This document shows, one piece after another, positions 39,194 to 51,849 of a stretch of DNA of 64,000 bases. The notes under the pieces were generated by a model that made no database searches, was not told where the DNA came from, and saw nothing but the letters and a program-made list of their open reading frames with translations. This DNA comes from Protula sp. h YS-2021 (lineage: Eukaryota > Annelida > Polychaeta > Sabellida > Serpulidae). Numbering within the stretch: position 1 is the first letter of the stretch; every line of letters starts with the position of its first letter. The translations under genes were made by a program, and so were the position numbers. The stretch spans positions 16,904,720 to 16,968,719 of the forward strand of contig OX457032.1 in assembly GCA_949752745.1 (NCBI GenBank), in the 5' to 3' direction.

Positions 39194-39586
39194 CAAAACA
39201 ACGACTACTTCTTTTCTGTGAAGGTTTTAGCATTTCGTATAAACATTTCCACAGCGATTGTGAAGTATGCCATTGATATTTTAAGCAATATATTCTATAA
39301 TTTATACAGTTTACTACTAAGTTCTTAAGCAGTTTGTTTAAGTATTATGTTTATTCGAAATGATACTGAAAAAGCAGGTCGCTTCATCTGTTGAGTCATT
39401 TCCGGGTTAAAATCGTTACTAATGTTGTACTCGTAAAGGTACCTAAAAGTCGTCCTTCCCAGAGAAAGCGTTTCTCTTAAATTACATTGCAAAAGTTTAC
39501 CGCAAACGAATTAGTATTGAGTTTTATGTCAACAAACCGGCCTGTTGGATTTTCTCCCCGTTTGGAAAACACATATACTGTTCAGA

Positions 39587-42500
39587 ATGGGTAAAATTCA
39601 TGTTGTAAAATTACTGTTAAAGACACGTATAAGGAGCACTTGTCTTAACCATTGGCCACATTCCACAAACGTACCTCCAACATTTTTTAAAGTCTAGGAG
39701 GGAGAGGAGATAGAATTGGTTAGAGTACGGGTAGGCCGTAATTGGTGACAACAAAATGTTCAATTTTAACTAAACTTAATAGGCCGGACGCAAATTTCCC
39801 AGCCCTTTCGACTGAAATATTCCTTATGCGATACCTGACAAATAAAAAGCGTTTTCAGCTATGGAAGATGGTCGTTTTAATTTCACCAATTTGGATCTAC
39901 TGTAGCCATTCGTTCTCTCTCCCTCGTACGTAATCATACAAATTCGTTTTACGAAGCAAAGAATATAAACCAAATCACACTTTGGCTGTTTCGAATAAAA
40001 TGCCAAGAATTTTGAATTTCGACTGCTAGGGAACCGGGTAAAAATTAAAAGAAATGATAGAAATATATTGAAGAAATATATAATTTTTTAAATATCATAC
40101 GGTTTGTTAAAAACCCGATTGCTCTTTTGTGCAAGGTAAATTTGACATTTAGGCGAAATCTCTATCATTTCTTTCATTCTTCACTCTGTTATTTTTATTC
40201 GAAACACAAATTTTGCGCATTTTTATTGGGAACGCCCAGAGTGTGATTTGGTTTATTCAAATTGAACAGCAGATCGAAATTGGTTAGATTACAAATTGGT
40301 ATATTAGCTGCAAAAGATTATCATGACTTAAAAATGCCATGGTGAATTGCATGGCTTCTAGTTTGTAAACAAACCCGGAATAACGGACGCAAAGACTGTT
40401 TTCACATTAAAAAGACAAATTTTTCAATTTTGACAATTACGATGTTCAGTTTCATGTTTCTCTCCTTGTATGAAAACAAGTTTTTACAAGCAACAACTTG
40501 TTGAAAACAAATTACATTTGTATATTTTCTACTGGCAGTTTTTTTAGGACCCAACGCTTCGGATTGGGGCCCAAAGGTTTGGGGTGTCCGTCTGTCTTGC
40601 CGTCAGTCCGTCTGTCCGTCATCGCTTTATACCCCTATGAATTTGGGGGCGGTTGGGGCCTGCTTGTGTTTCACAAATACTTACTTGTTTTTTTTTGTTT
40701 TTTTTTGCCCCTCGGTCCAACATGTTCAACCGCCCCACATACAGTAGTACGTGGTGATCTCCACAGAGGAGGCTGTATGTAGAGGAGTGGTGATGGGACT
40801 AGGGTCAGCCGGGACTGGACATTCTAGAAAACTCCTGAGAGTACGAGGGGCAGGAAAACAAACATTTATAGTAGATCAGAATTGGTGAAATGAAAAATAA
40901 CATCTTCCATGACAGAAAGCAGTTTTTGTTTGTGATGTATCACAAAATAAGGACTCGTTGATTTGAAAGGGTTGCGGTTGCCAAATTTGTAGCTGGCATA
41001 TTTAACAGAGTCAGAGTGTGACATTTTCTTGTGATAAATTATGATCTACTCTAACGAATTCTGTCTAATCTCTCTCCCTGGTACTTATAACGTCGTATCA
41101 TTTTAAATTGGCTGAAAATTGATGATTCGACCCTAACACAATGGGCAAATATATATACACATTCTGCATCTAGTCTTAGGGTTCTTCCCGAGCATGCACT
41201 CAGAAATCATTAGATCCAAAAATTCTGAAACTACTTACTGTAAAAAATAAAAATTCTAAATTGAAACATATTTTTCCTATCGATGACAGATTATAACAAG
41301 TTTGTGTCCAACTTGTCACTGCTTCTTCAATGGAAACTACGCCTACAATTGAAATCATGACATGTTCTGTGACTAAAGTTGGACCATACAACAACCTGGT
41401 ATTTTCAGGGTAACAGTAGATGGCCTACTTATAGTCATATCGTGTAACATATACGCTATATATGACTGACTTTGAAATTTGTTACTTCGTCTTTTGCACA
41501 TGCTTCAAATTACTCGAACTTTGATTTCTTACAGGTGGACTGCTGAGTTACTTTTCTGGGCTCTTCGGATCAAAAGAGAGAAGAATCTTAATTCTCGGTC
41601 TGGACGGAGCGGGAAAAACAACCATTCTGTACCGACTACAAGTTGGCGAAGTCGTCACAACAATTCCTAGTAAATATTGCTTCAATCCTTCTCGAAAAAG
41701 AAATCATTGTTATTATCTAAAATAATCTGTTCGCTATTTGTTTTACAGTATACTAGAATGTACCTTGTTATAAGTACCAGTATGCTCATGAACGTATTTG
41801 GTGGCTGCCATTTTCGATGCTTTGCTTGGACCAATGTTTCAAGCAACAGAACCCTTTTGTGATAAAATATTATCAATAGCCTAGGAGTTGTTGAACCATA
41901 CTATATCCATTTTTTTGCAGCAATCGGCTTCAATGTGGAGACAGTGCAGTACAAGAACTTGAAGTTCCAAGTGTGGGATTTGGGAGGCCAGACAAGTATT
42001 AGGTATGATGCCCCCTTTCGTGTCACATATTACGCACGTTGTCATATCAATTGTGGATTTTGAGACAGTCGGGAAGGGGGGGATGGGAGAGTTAATGCTT
42101 TCGAATTTCAAGTTAAAAACGCAGTTAAAATTCTGGGCATAGATTGTGCAATGAGTGCAATATATGTGTCGGTTTTCTTTGGTTTTGTTTAAGAGGTTTG
42201 AGAGGCCTGAAATGACAGCTTACTGCATGGTTGAATCAATGTTTGGATCTTATCGAGTATTTGAGCATCTAACACAGTTAATATTATCTCTCTTGTAGAT
42301 TTCTAATTGTGCAGTGATCGATTTGCTGATATGTAAAACAACTCGAAAATGTGAAATATTTTATTGGTCAATTCTGGGCTTAGACTACGGCTTAACACAC
42401 TAAAAGTTGTCATAAACATAAAAAACAGCATGTGCGACATCGGTTAAACTGATTAGCCTCAAACATTGAATTTGTTTACAGGCCGTATTGGAGATGTTAC

Positions 42501-43711
42501 TATAGCAACACAGATGCCATTATTTACGTAGTGGATAGTATGGACAGAGACAGAATAGGCATATCTAAACAGGAGCTGGTATCTATGTTAGAGGTCGGTG
42601 TCGTTCTTTTTTTTTTTTTTTTTTCAAAGCGTCTTCCACTGAAGTCAATCAAAATTGAGGGATAGCCTGCAATGTAATTTTAATATTGGGCAATATTCCA
42701 GGAGTAAACAATTCAGCAAAGCTTTATGTTAAACATTACACATTTGTTTCATGTTTGCACAGTAAGATTTTCCGCTCGTCAAGTGTCGAAAACGTTATGT
42801 TAAGCACTAATGAAATCGATATCGCCAGAACAACGTAACTCAGCGACAGAGAACATCGGAGATGAGTGCAAACAGTTATAACTATTATTGTACAAGAAGT
42901 CATTTAATAAAAAATAAAATAACGCTCACGTTTGGACTGACCCGAAAACCCTCTCTAAGCCGTGGAGACCCATGGGATCAGTGCCGTAGACTGCGGTAGG
43001 GTTGTTCGAATCGGTCCGCCCGCTCGAGTGGTTTTAACGTTGTCTTTCTCTCGCTTCCTCTTGAAAACAGAGAGAGATATAAATTAATCTGTTTCTGTCA
43101 TCCTTTCTAACTAAAGAGTCTCTTGTGTTTTCGATCAAAATTCACAGGAAGATGAATTGAAAAACGCTACCTTGTGTGTGTTCGCGAATAAACAAGACAT
43201 CGAAGGCGCCATGTCAGTGACGGAGGTTGCCCTGGCGCTAGGGCTGTCCGCCATTAAAAACCGGAAGTACCAAATATTCAAAACGTCAGCTATAAAAGGC
43301 GATGGTCTCGATGAAGCGATGGAATGGTTCGTATAATTAGACCGATGTGACCGTTTTCAATTGTAGTTTTAGCAGTTTGGAAATTATAGGAAGATTTATA
43401 ATTAAAAAAAGTGCTAGTTCGCACCAGTCGGACTCGTAATTATTTAAAAAGAGTTTCTCAAAAATTGCCACATTAGAAAGTTGTATGTTTTTATACAATA
43501 ACTTGGTGCAAAACTTATATTTAAAAAAATATTAGAATAACGGTTATCTTGATTCTTTAAGTTTCTAATTAGCTGCAGTACTTAATTGACAACTATATGA
43601 AATACATAATGTCCATGAGTGCTCATAAAAATTCCGAATATTTTCAAAACACATCAAGTTGATTGTTTGTGCTTGTTTTACAGGTTGTCCAATGCGTTAA
43701 CAACGAAATGA
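39587..43711 (+). CDS. ARL1: ARL1, ADP-ribosylation factor-like small GTPase
   Basis: Exons: 41535-41669, 41921-42002, 42482-42593, 43148-43326 and 43684-43711, all in phase, plus a tentative first exon 39587-39590 (ATG G before GTAAAA). The product is 179 residues against about 181 in known ARL1. The N-terminus reads MGGLLSYF, giving the Gly2 myristoylation site of ARF proteins. Visible motifs are GLDGAGKT (P-loop), TIGFNVET (switch I), [14 protein letters not shown] (G3/switch II), NKQD (G4) and TSA (G5). All key residues are present, so an active GTPase is expected. ARL1 recruits GRIP-domain golgins to the trans-Golgi. The short C-terminus ends LSNALTTK. The first exon is the least certain part, because any upstream ATGG|GT would fit the phase. 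Confidence 0.95.
42482..42593 (+). CDS. ARL1: ARL1 exon encoding switch II to the G4-proximal helix
   Basis: The exon completes the Arg codon of TSIRPYWR and encodes [19 protein letters not shown], nearly invariant in ARL1. Its donor is GAG|GTCGGT, weaker than usual at the +3 to +4 positions; no better in-frame donor is nearby. The next exon resumes in phase 0 with EDELKNATL. Confidence 0.93.
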
Positions 43712-46700
43712 TCACCAGCTCACCACTGATTACCAATCTTCGAATTAGGTCATAACAAGTTGGTGCCCGGCGCATAATCCTGATTGCCAACCGTGTAGTT
43801 ATCAAAGGGGTTGGGGGGGGGGGGGGGGGTTAGTCAGCAATTAATTTCGCGTAAAGTTTGTTGTAAGTCATTGCTAAAGATTTTCATATTCCCATTTTCA
43901 TTCAACGCCTGTTGAAACGTTTAAATACAGATCGCGTGGACTGGATTGTTGGAAAAAAAGGTGCCTGGAAACGCAGCACCCGATGGTCTGTTTTATGAGA
44001 CAGATAGATGAGGTTGTGACTGCAGGAACGTTGCTGGGGGATTTTGTATATAAAGGAGGCATCGTTTTCATATTTTTATCAATTATAAATTGCACGGCTA
44101 ACTCTGCTTGTAAAAAAAAATGTTTCTAAGAACTTCAAAAGTGTGAATGTATTTATGTCAGTGTGAAAGAAATCGCCGTTAGAGGGAGGGAACTTTTATG
44201 TTGACGTATACTTGTTTTGGGGGAGAATGTGTGAATGTATATTGTACTGGGAGTAAATTATATAACATTCCAGAACAGTATGTTTATAAATCGCAGTTTT
44301 ATTTTAAACATTTGAAAGGCGTTATAGAAACATTTAAACCCAATTAAGGTTTTATTTTCTGAAAGCTCTTGCGAAATTGGAGCTTTTATTTCAGCTGGTA
44401 GCTTAAAAGTACATTCTGAGTACCTTTCATAGAGTACTGTAAAGCCCACGGTACAGTTTTCAGCCAATGAAAGTCTTCTCCTTATTTGTGTACCCGGCTT
44501 ATTTTTGGTCATTTGAAAAAATACCATACGAGATGCAATGCTCGAAATGTTTCTAGTCAGTTATGCTGTCTGTTGTGTAAGACAATAGCAACTATTTTGA
44601 AATCAAATATTTGTGAAGTATTTAAGACTGAGTACAAAAGTTTTATTCTGGTAGGCTCCGTGAAATGTTTATAAGTCTAGGGAAAAAAATTACCCGTTTC
44701 TCATCTAAAAGATTGCCGACTGGCCGCGTCAATTTACAAAAAAAAAAAAAAAAAAAATGGGATGAGAAACAAGACTATGCTTCTTCCAGGCCTAACACTT
44801 CCGTTTTGTTTTTATGCAAAAAATCTTGTGTCTGTGGAAGCAGGGAACCAAACACACAAAAAAAAAAAAATAAACAGAAATAAAACCTTGTATAGATGCC
44901 TATGTGTTTTATCTGGAGTTGTCAACCGACGAAGTAGAAATGCGGCTTTTCTGCCATTGTGCATTCCTTTGTGGGTGGGTGTTAGGGCGGGGGGGGGGGG
45001 GAGCCAATGTCGCAAGACAAAAAAATTTCATTTTCTTCAACTAACAATCTAGAAAGGGAAGGGGCTATACAATTTTAGCCAATGTCGGCTCAAAAAAACT
45101 TTTTTTTTTCTCAAATGCCTCCGGCTAGGTTTATCTTTTTGGAGAAAACGAGGTCACTAGCCATTTGGATAAATTTTCTTAAAATTTTTGTTGAAGGTTG
45201 AAATTCCTGGTCTTACGTTTAAGAACCACATTATTTGAAACTGATTTTTAGTTTACAACAACATTGAATAGCAATTGACACCACACATGAAAATATGTAC
45301 AGTTTGCGCGAAATACTTCTTTGACACATCAACACTGTCGGGTCAGCTTGATGTCTTGGTTTGCGAAAAGAACACAAAAATTATTAAAATAATTTATACT
45401 GATCATTATGTGGTGGTCCGCTGACCTTTTTTTTAACTCCTTTTTGCCATAATTAGTGACCGACTGGCTTGGACACCTTTAGCTTCGACTAATACACACA
45501 CACACACACACAAAAAAAAAAACAAGCATGTCGAAGGACATGACCCAGCCGTTCCACTATTTCCGCATTTTTTTGTTATTTGCGAAAAAAGCAAACTCCA
45601 GGTGGAGAAGCACCCAAGAAACTCTCGATTAAAATTTTATAACTGTTTGAAAAAGACTGAGAGCAAGAGATGGTTTGACAACTCAGTTAATTACTACCAT
45701 TTATTCCAGTTTTTGCCAAACTTCAAAGTTTCGCCATTTCGGCAGTTTTTGGCGAACCGAGAAAAAAAAATAATAGCCTGGTAGGCGAATCCCTGGGGAA
45801 CATCCCTGCATAAGCATTTTAAAAATGGATGACAACGGGCACAAAGATGGCCGCCATTTTGTCAGTTTTTCGTCAATCGTCAAAAAAAGTAATAGTCAGG
45901 TGGGGGACCACCCAGGGAACATTCCTGCGTAATATCAAAACGATTGGAGCAAAACTGTAGGAGGAGTAGCATTTTAAAGAAAAAGTTCAACACACACATA
46001 CATTGAAGCCCCCTATAGTGATACGACTAACCCAGTCCGACAAAGTCGGTTTGGTTAAAAAAAAAACGTTTTTCTTCAGTTCGCCAGTAATTTGACAAGA
46101 ATCTTTGTAAACCAAGATAGAATATATTATTGCAATCCGCTTTTCGGTTGAAGAAGTGGTACCTTTAATGATTTGACTGATATTTGAAATATATTTTAAG
46201 TGGCCACGAATACATAGAATGAATTACACATCATTGGATTGTATATTCTGTGATGTATCAAGATGAAAGACAAATTCAGACAATGAAAACTTCAACTTTA
46301 GCGAGGCATACGATTTTATTTCGTGATCTTTATGCACCAGATAAGTTTCAACATTTAAAGAAAAAAGGAAATCTGTATTATTTCAAGGAAAAAAAACCCA
46401 TTAAACAGCAGCAATATACCAGAACTATTCAAAACACAACACTTAAATGTATTTATCCAAGGTCCGACAGCTGCACCAAAACAAAAGCTTATCACAGCGA
46501 ACTTTAAGACCAGATTACATTTGCTCCAATAGGACCCGCTACTTTTACGCCGTTACGTCACTGAGTGAACAGATGGTTCTTGTTTGGTTTCCCACCACAT
46601 GTAAAAACTAGAGTGCCATACTTTTTTTTTTCTTCAATATTTCTTGCTTTACTCAATGCTGTTTTGTGATGTTCTTCTTAACAGGCGTTCCATTTCTCAA

Positions 46701-47285
46701 AATGATTATACCTTATTGACCTGGATATTTCTGGAGAAATTTCGAGACCTAAGGTACGCTATAAAAATTTTGTTTATGGTGCGTTTTACTTTCGTTGAGA
46801 CCTCCTTTTAATCTGTTGTTGTCCCCCATTTGTGTTGGACACAAAAAAAAGAAAGAAAGAAAACGAGTGATGAAGGGATTAACTTCTTATTTGATGAATC
46901 GCAGACAGTTGCATACTTGCTAATCACACTGCATGGTTCAGATACGCAATGTTACTTGAGTAAAATTAGTTTTTTGTGTCGCTTTGAGAAGGATGAGAAG
47001 AGTGAGCATTTTTTTTAACGTGGGCCTACAGTAAAACTACGTGTCGTTTTTTTACTAATCCTATACCTGGCTTCACGGGATCAGTAAAAAATAGGTAAAT
47101 GAGTCTCCTGGTTTGATTCACATCACAAACGAATCTGCTTGGGAAATGCTTTTATGCAGTTCAAGTATTTTTCTAACACACAGATGTTCGGTCTCAAAGT
47201 TCACAAGCTAATACATGCGAAAACGGTAATTCTATACTCTGAGGCAAAGTCTGCTTGTTTTATATGTCTGATGTGCGACACCGAG
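43712..47285. other. Intergenic region between ARL1 and the linker gene (converging 3' ends)
   Basis: ARL1 and the linker gene point at each other, so both 3' UTRs lie here. I see poly-G at 43813-43829, poly-A tracts near 44740 and 44860, a poly-G tract near 44989, and a (CA)n run near 45495-45512. AATAAA hexamers near 44872 and 44880 are possible ARL1 poly(A) signals, over 1 kb after the stop. No coding sequence is supported. Confidence 0.6.
43813..43829 (+). repeat. Poly-G tract
   Basis: Seventeen consecutive G about 100 bases after the ARL1 stop. Similar runs occur at 63339-63356 (G) and 52653-52670 (C). Exact lengths of such runs are unreliable in any assembly. Confidence 0.9.
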
Positions 47286-47291
47286 TTTATT
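47286..47291 (-). terminator. Poly(A) signal of the linker-like gene
   Basis: AATAAA on the minus strand, 11 bases after the TGA stop at 47303. The 3' UTR would be very short, as in many compact secreted-protein genes. Confidence 0.6.
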
Positions 47292-47302
47292 ACAAAATTC
47301 GA

Positions 47303-47365
47303 TCAGTGATGGTCGTCATGGTGATCGCCGTCGTCCTGGTGATCGTCGTCGTCATGGTGATCGTC
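47303..47365 (-). repeat. Codon repeat encoding the His/Asp-rich tail
   Basis: The last 21 or so codons of the linker gene are GAT/GAC/CAC/CAT repeats. They encode a VVDHHDDDDHHDDDD-type tail followed by two more H-D blocks before the stop. It is a coding microsatellite: GTC/GAC triplets dominate both strands. Confidence 0.85.
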
Positions 47366-50300
47366 GTCGTCGTGGTGATCGACAACTCTGCGCATATCCA
47401 TTTCCGCACACTGAATCTCTGTCGCTTCTTCCGTGATATGACCAATTAAAATTTCATCTTGGCCGGGGAAAAAGCGTCCAATAATTCCTAGCCTGTCTTC
47501 CTCGGGAGGGTCGAAGATAACCTCGTGTTCTGCATAATAGTAATACCCGGAGATAGGTATGCTGTACTTGTGATGGACATCTGCATGCTCTGCCTCCATT
47601 ATTAGGTCAGCGATCACCTGCAGACATAACACCACTACAACATAAACTCAATATACCAAAAGGAGCGAGAAATAACATTACTACAGTATAACTTCACTGT
47701 GACAGTGTGTAGGGCCGAGAAAATATTGCTAAAACCGAAAAGCCGACCCCTTTCAGCAAGCGAAAAACTTAACTTGGTAAGTCTTGGAAGCGCTTTGTCG
47801 TGATATTTGATGGCATTGTAACAAGGTTTTGTTCGTGGATTTTGATTAACGTAAAAATATCCCATAGAAGTCCAGGGTGTAATGTTTGAAAATGTGTGTT
47901 AAATATAGCACGGAAATTGTGACACTGATAATATTACTAAAATTTTTCAATTATTTTGTTTTCCATGTGTGTGAAAACGATCTGACCCTCCTAAAAGTTA
48001 CCCCAAAAACTTTACTTTATATCACAATAAGTCTTATATGGCAAGAGTTACTGTAAAACTGTAAAAACGTCTGTGAATTATTTTCTTTACACCATCGGTA
48101 TAGTTTTAGAGATTTAGCTGAAAGGTTTAATGATATATAAGAAACACCTTAAATTAATCAACAAATAACCAAAATACTAATGAGGCTAATAACAAGTATC
48201 ATCACCAATAGTGCCAATAGCTGCTGTGCATTGTTCCGTCCAAATGAGTTCAAGTGGTTTGGGAAATAATTTTTATGGAAGCCTGAACTAGCCGTTGCTT
48301 TACAGAGACATAAGAACACAAAAAAAATAACCAGTTTGTGCAAATATAGCACTACTGCAATATAAAACTATAGTGCATCAGAACGTATGTACGGTATAGG
48401 TAAAAGATGATGAGGCCTCACGTGTTTCCTTGATGGGAAGTATGCGTCTCGGTGATCACATGTGATGAGTAGTTCTACGTGATGGGGGCGGCGCTGAGTA
48501 CAGTGATCAAACAGAGGAACTCCTGCAAATCTGGCTCCAACCGGAAGTGGGTCGACTAATTAAGCAAAACGGACCACATTTTTACAATTCAAAGTTAAAA
48601 GATACGCTCAAAAATGTTAAAAAATCTTATGTCACTTTCAGTAAAATGTAAAAACAGTAAAAACAAAAATTGACGTAAAAACTAAAATGTGAATAGGAAT
48701 GTGAAGGAGGAAGATGTTTAAATTATCTCGGCGTGTCAACAAGCCAGAAAAAAAAAATGAGGACGCATGTCGTTGTTTAATTTTCCATTTGTATATACTA
48801 AGGGCCGATTTCACAACTACTCAAGTCTAGACCTTGTCTGAAACCAGTCTAGACAGGGTTTTGTCAGTTTATACAGATATAGAAGATCACATAGGAATGT
48901 GGTCTTGACCGAGGCTGTAAAATTCACTATGGTTTGAAACCACAGTCTTAACCGCGGTCTAGACTGAGTTTGCTCCACATCAGATCTAGACTTAAGTTGT
49001 GAAATCAGCCCCAAGTATCTGCCCTAGTCGTAATCCACTAGTTCTTTCGAGTTCTTGTCTCAGAAAGACGCGAAACGACCGAAGCGAACTGTTGCTTTTA
49101 CATTCGTTAGAGGGAGGAGGGGCATATGGAAACCCATAAAATACGGGCTAAATAATCGACAAAAATAGAAAATTCAACAAACGCTTGTAGAATGAATGGG
49201 GTCAAGCTTGGTTAGGATTGAATGAACTCACCTGTAACTGCACATGCGTCATGTCATTCCCCCCCTCGCGGGGTTCTACATACCACAGAATAGCGCCCCG
49301 AGTTATACCACCGCTCACGTATTTCACATCAGCAACCACTGTCACTTTTCGTCCTCAGTTCCTTAGTCTTGTACCGGGGGAACTCGTTTTAAACAGCGAT
49401 AAGTTTAAACGATAAAAAAATGATATTTTTGACGGTACTTCTTCATTATGACAACCAACAAGTGCCCCAGTTGCTATGTGTCAAAATGTGCCACCTTCCC
49501 GAATGTTGTATTTTTTTAACTATAATTACATGATTTTTTAGGAAAAACTGTGAAGATGGTTCAACTGGGGCGCTTGTTGGCATTTATTAAAAAGAGGGAT
49601 AGACTCTATATTATCGCCCATATAAATGGCAAAGTTACACAGAGGGATATACTCCATATTATCGCCCATATAAATGGCAAACTTACACAGAGGAATATAG
49701 TGGCGTCGGAAAACCCACAAAAGCAGGATGCGACACACTTTTTTCCCCTTCTTAAATAAACTATACAAAAGCAACAGTACAAAAGTGCCATACAGTGAAA
49801 ATTGGAAGGGTACTGCATTACGCATGCGTGTATAACGGTGCAGTAAATCAAATCATAACATTCAAATATCTATTTATCATGCTAAATATTGTAAAAGGCA
49901 AAGGCTGTTGTGTATATTGCAAACAAGTTTCTCGTAAAGGTAAAAATTTTGATAAAAATAATATATTGCCTTTAAAGTAATTTATAAAATATAAAACTCA
50001 TCACACTTAAAAATGTATTTAAAATCTTGAACGAAACCTGCTTTTATATTATAACGATGAACCATTAAAACTAAGATGAGGCATTTGGGGAATCAAAGGC
50101 AGATATTGACTTATTTTGAGTGAACATGAAGTATTGTTGACTAGTACATTCCAACTGGTCAATCATTTCTTCATATTTATGACGTAGTGGACATAAATAT
50201 TAGCAACGTGACACTCGGGTGGATCACACAAATTGCTCATTCCACCGTTTAAACGTTCACAGGTTTGAGTGGAAAAACTGGCATGTTGCAGTAATATTCA

Positions 50301-51789
50301 GTTGCAATTATAATAGTTTAGAAACACTCGTGAGCAGCCAAAAATGTGTCTGTTTCAGACGATATTTTTTCACCAATGTCAACCCCTCCCACCCCCCCCC
50401 ACCCCTCATCCATCGGAACCCGCACGTAAAATCTGTTTAACAAACAAACAAAAATACTTGATTTAAAGATAAAAAAAGAAACAGTGAAAAAGGCCAAGAC
50501 CATTAAGAAATGTTCCGAGAAGTGAGCAGTGTTTGTGATGATGGTGCGGGGGTACAGGGGGGTGGGGTGGGGGGGGGGGTAGGTTGTTTTGTGAGAGAGT
50601 GCACTCACTGCAGGTATGTTCGTCCTCGTCGGAGCCATCCTCGCAATCCTTGTGGCCGTCGCACACAAGGAGGTCGCTGACACACTGCTCGGCAGCACTC
50701 GCGCACCGGAAGTGCTTGTCTGGGCACACGTCTGTCACGAACAATCGTCATACTATTATGTAACAGTCAGTGACCGATAAAAAATGAAAAAAAATTTCGA
50801 ATTTCAAATTAACTGTACTAGAGAGTTATTTAATTATAGGTCAAAAACAAGCATTGTTCGACTTAGAATTAGTGTGCCCATTTTTGTTTTTAAAGGACGC
50901 CAAAATTAAGCGTGGTGTACTCTATATCATTGCAACAAAGAAAATAATTAGCTGGTCTGGATGGGGCGGGGGGGGGGGAGGGGTGTTAAATTTTTCCTTT
51001 CTGTAACTTACATGCAAATCTGCGAGATTAAAAATTTTCGGTCACAACAGAAGATCAAATCTTTTCAATTAAAATTTAAGTCACATAAGGTTAGCTCGAA
51101 CTTCCTCTCCTTGGCAATGAAAAACATGCATCTTCACAAACAAGCCTCATAAGCGGTAGAAGTGTTTATGACTTGCATTAGTACACAATCTACCTTAAAT
51201 TACTCACGGTCTCTTTTGGCCATCCGGAGTTTGATGTTGGACGCTCGGATCCTGGCTTCTTCTCGCTCTTCCACCATGTGATCGAACGAGTCCGACAGAT
51301 GCTGAACTTTGGCGATAAGGCGTCGAAGGTCAAGGTCAACCTTTTCTACCCGCTCGGCATTTTCTTCGTGACCATCATCCGGTACCTTACAATCAACAAA
51401 AAAAAGTGTTCAAAATATGGCAGCAATAAAAAGATGAGCAAATACCTTTGAAATGTCCTATATGTGTTCATGTGTGTCAAGGTGTGTTACAGAAAAAGTA
51501 TTACTAGAAATACAAACCCAATCTGTATTTTAGCTTAGAATTAATAAAAGATGACAAACCCAACATAAATTAGAATCAACATTTAAATTGTGAAGTGTAA
51601 GTTTTGAACGTAAAAACACACACACAAATATATATATATTTCTGGCGAGACTTTTAAGGGCAGTTAGTTATAAAAAAAAACAGCACTTACCTCGCAGGCG
51701 CAGCGCATAGGCCCGTACGGCTCGGGCATGGCCACCGAGGCCGCCTCGGCAGACAGGGCCCAAGCACACAGAACCACAATGGCCAGCAT
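47303..51789 (-). CDS. Annelid extracellular hemoglobin linker-like chain
   Basis: Five exons join in phase: 51789-51691, 51385-51208, 50731-50609, 49353-49232 and 47617-47303, about 278 residues. Residues 1-16 (MLAIVVLCAWALSAEA) are a signal peptide. About 34-90 form a charged heptad-like helix. About 94-132 are an LDL receptor class A module (CPDKHFRC...CDGHKDCEDGSDE) with the calcium-site DGSDE. The rest is beta-rich, with SGYYYYAEHEVIF and GHITEEATEIQC. Signal, coiled coil, one LDLa and a barrel is the linker-chain plan; linkers assemble globin subunits into the giant hexagonal-bilayer hemoglobin. Odd: the C-terminus is an Asp/His repeat, and the joint between LDLa and barrel is short, so a small phase-1 exon may be missed between 49354 and 50608. 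Family call inferred from architecture. Confidence 0.78.
48801..49012. mobile_element. MITE in the linker gene intron
   Basis: About 212 bases with inverted ends: left GGGCCGATTTCACAACT then AGTCTAGA, right TCTAGACTTAAGTTGTGAAA then TCAGCCCC. The arms of about 28 bases match with few differences. GTCTAGAC recurs inside. It sits in the intron 47618-49231 and has no open frame. No clear target-site duplication was seen. Confidence 0.75.
49593..49700. repeat. 48-bp tandem repeat in the linker gene intron
   Basis: Two full 48-base units (49593-49640 and 49641-49688) that differ at only a few positions, plus the first 12 bases of a third. Each unit carries GTAAGTTTG or GTAACTTTG on the minus strand, so a donor-like site is repeated. 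The unit is a multiple of three, so the minus strand encodes a 16-residue repeat, but no exon is supported. Confidence 0.9.
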
Positions 51790-51820
51790 CTTAGTACCGC
51801 GGCAGCACAGGCACACCTGG

Positions 51821-51830
51821 CTTTTATATC
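51821..51830 (-). promoter_or_regulatory. TATA box of the linker-like gene
   Basis: GATATAAAAG on the minus strand, about 32-41 bases upstream of the ATG at 51789. This predicts a start site only about 5-10 bases before the ATG. A strong TATA box fits a tissue-specific, highly expressed secreted product. Confidence 0.6.
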
Positions 51831-51849
51831 GCAGCACACATATACACAA

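Noticed and set aside
40540..40625. CCGTCTGTC-rich patch as a possible regulatory array or repeat end
   Set aside because: Too short and irregular, with no partner copy seen in the window.
49232..49353. Suspected frameshift in the barrel exon of the linker gene
   Set aside because: A recount shows seven G in the run, which keeps the frame to VQLQ and the next exon; no frameshift is needed.
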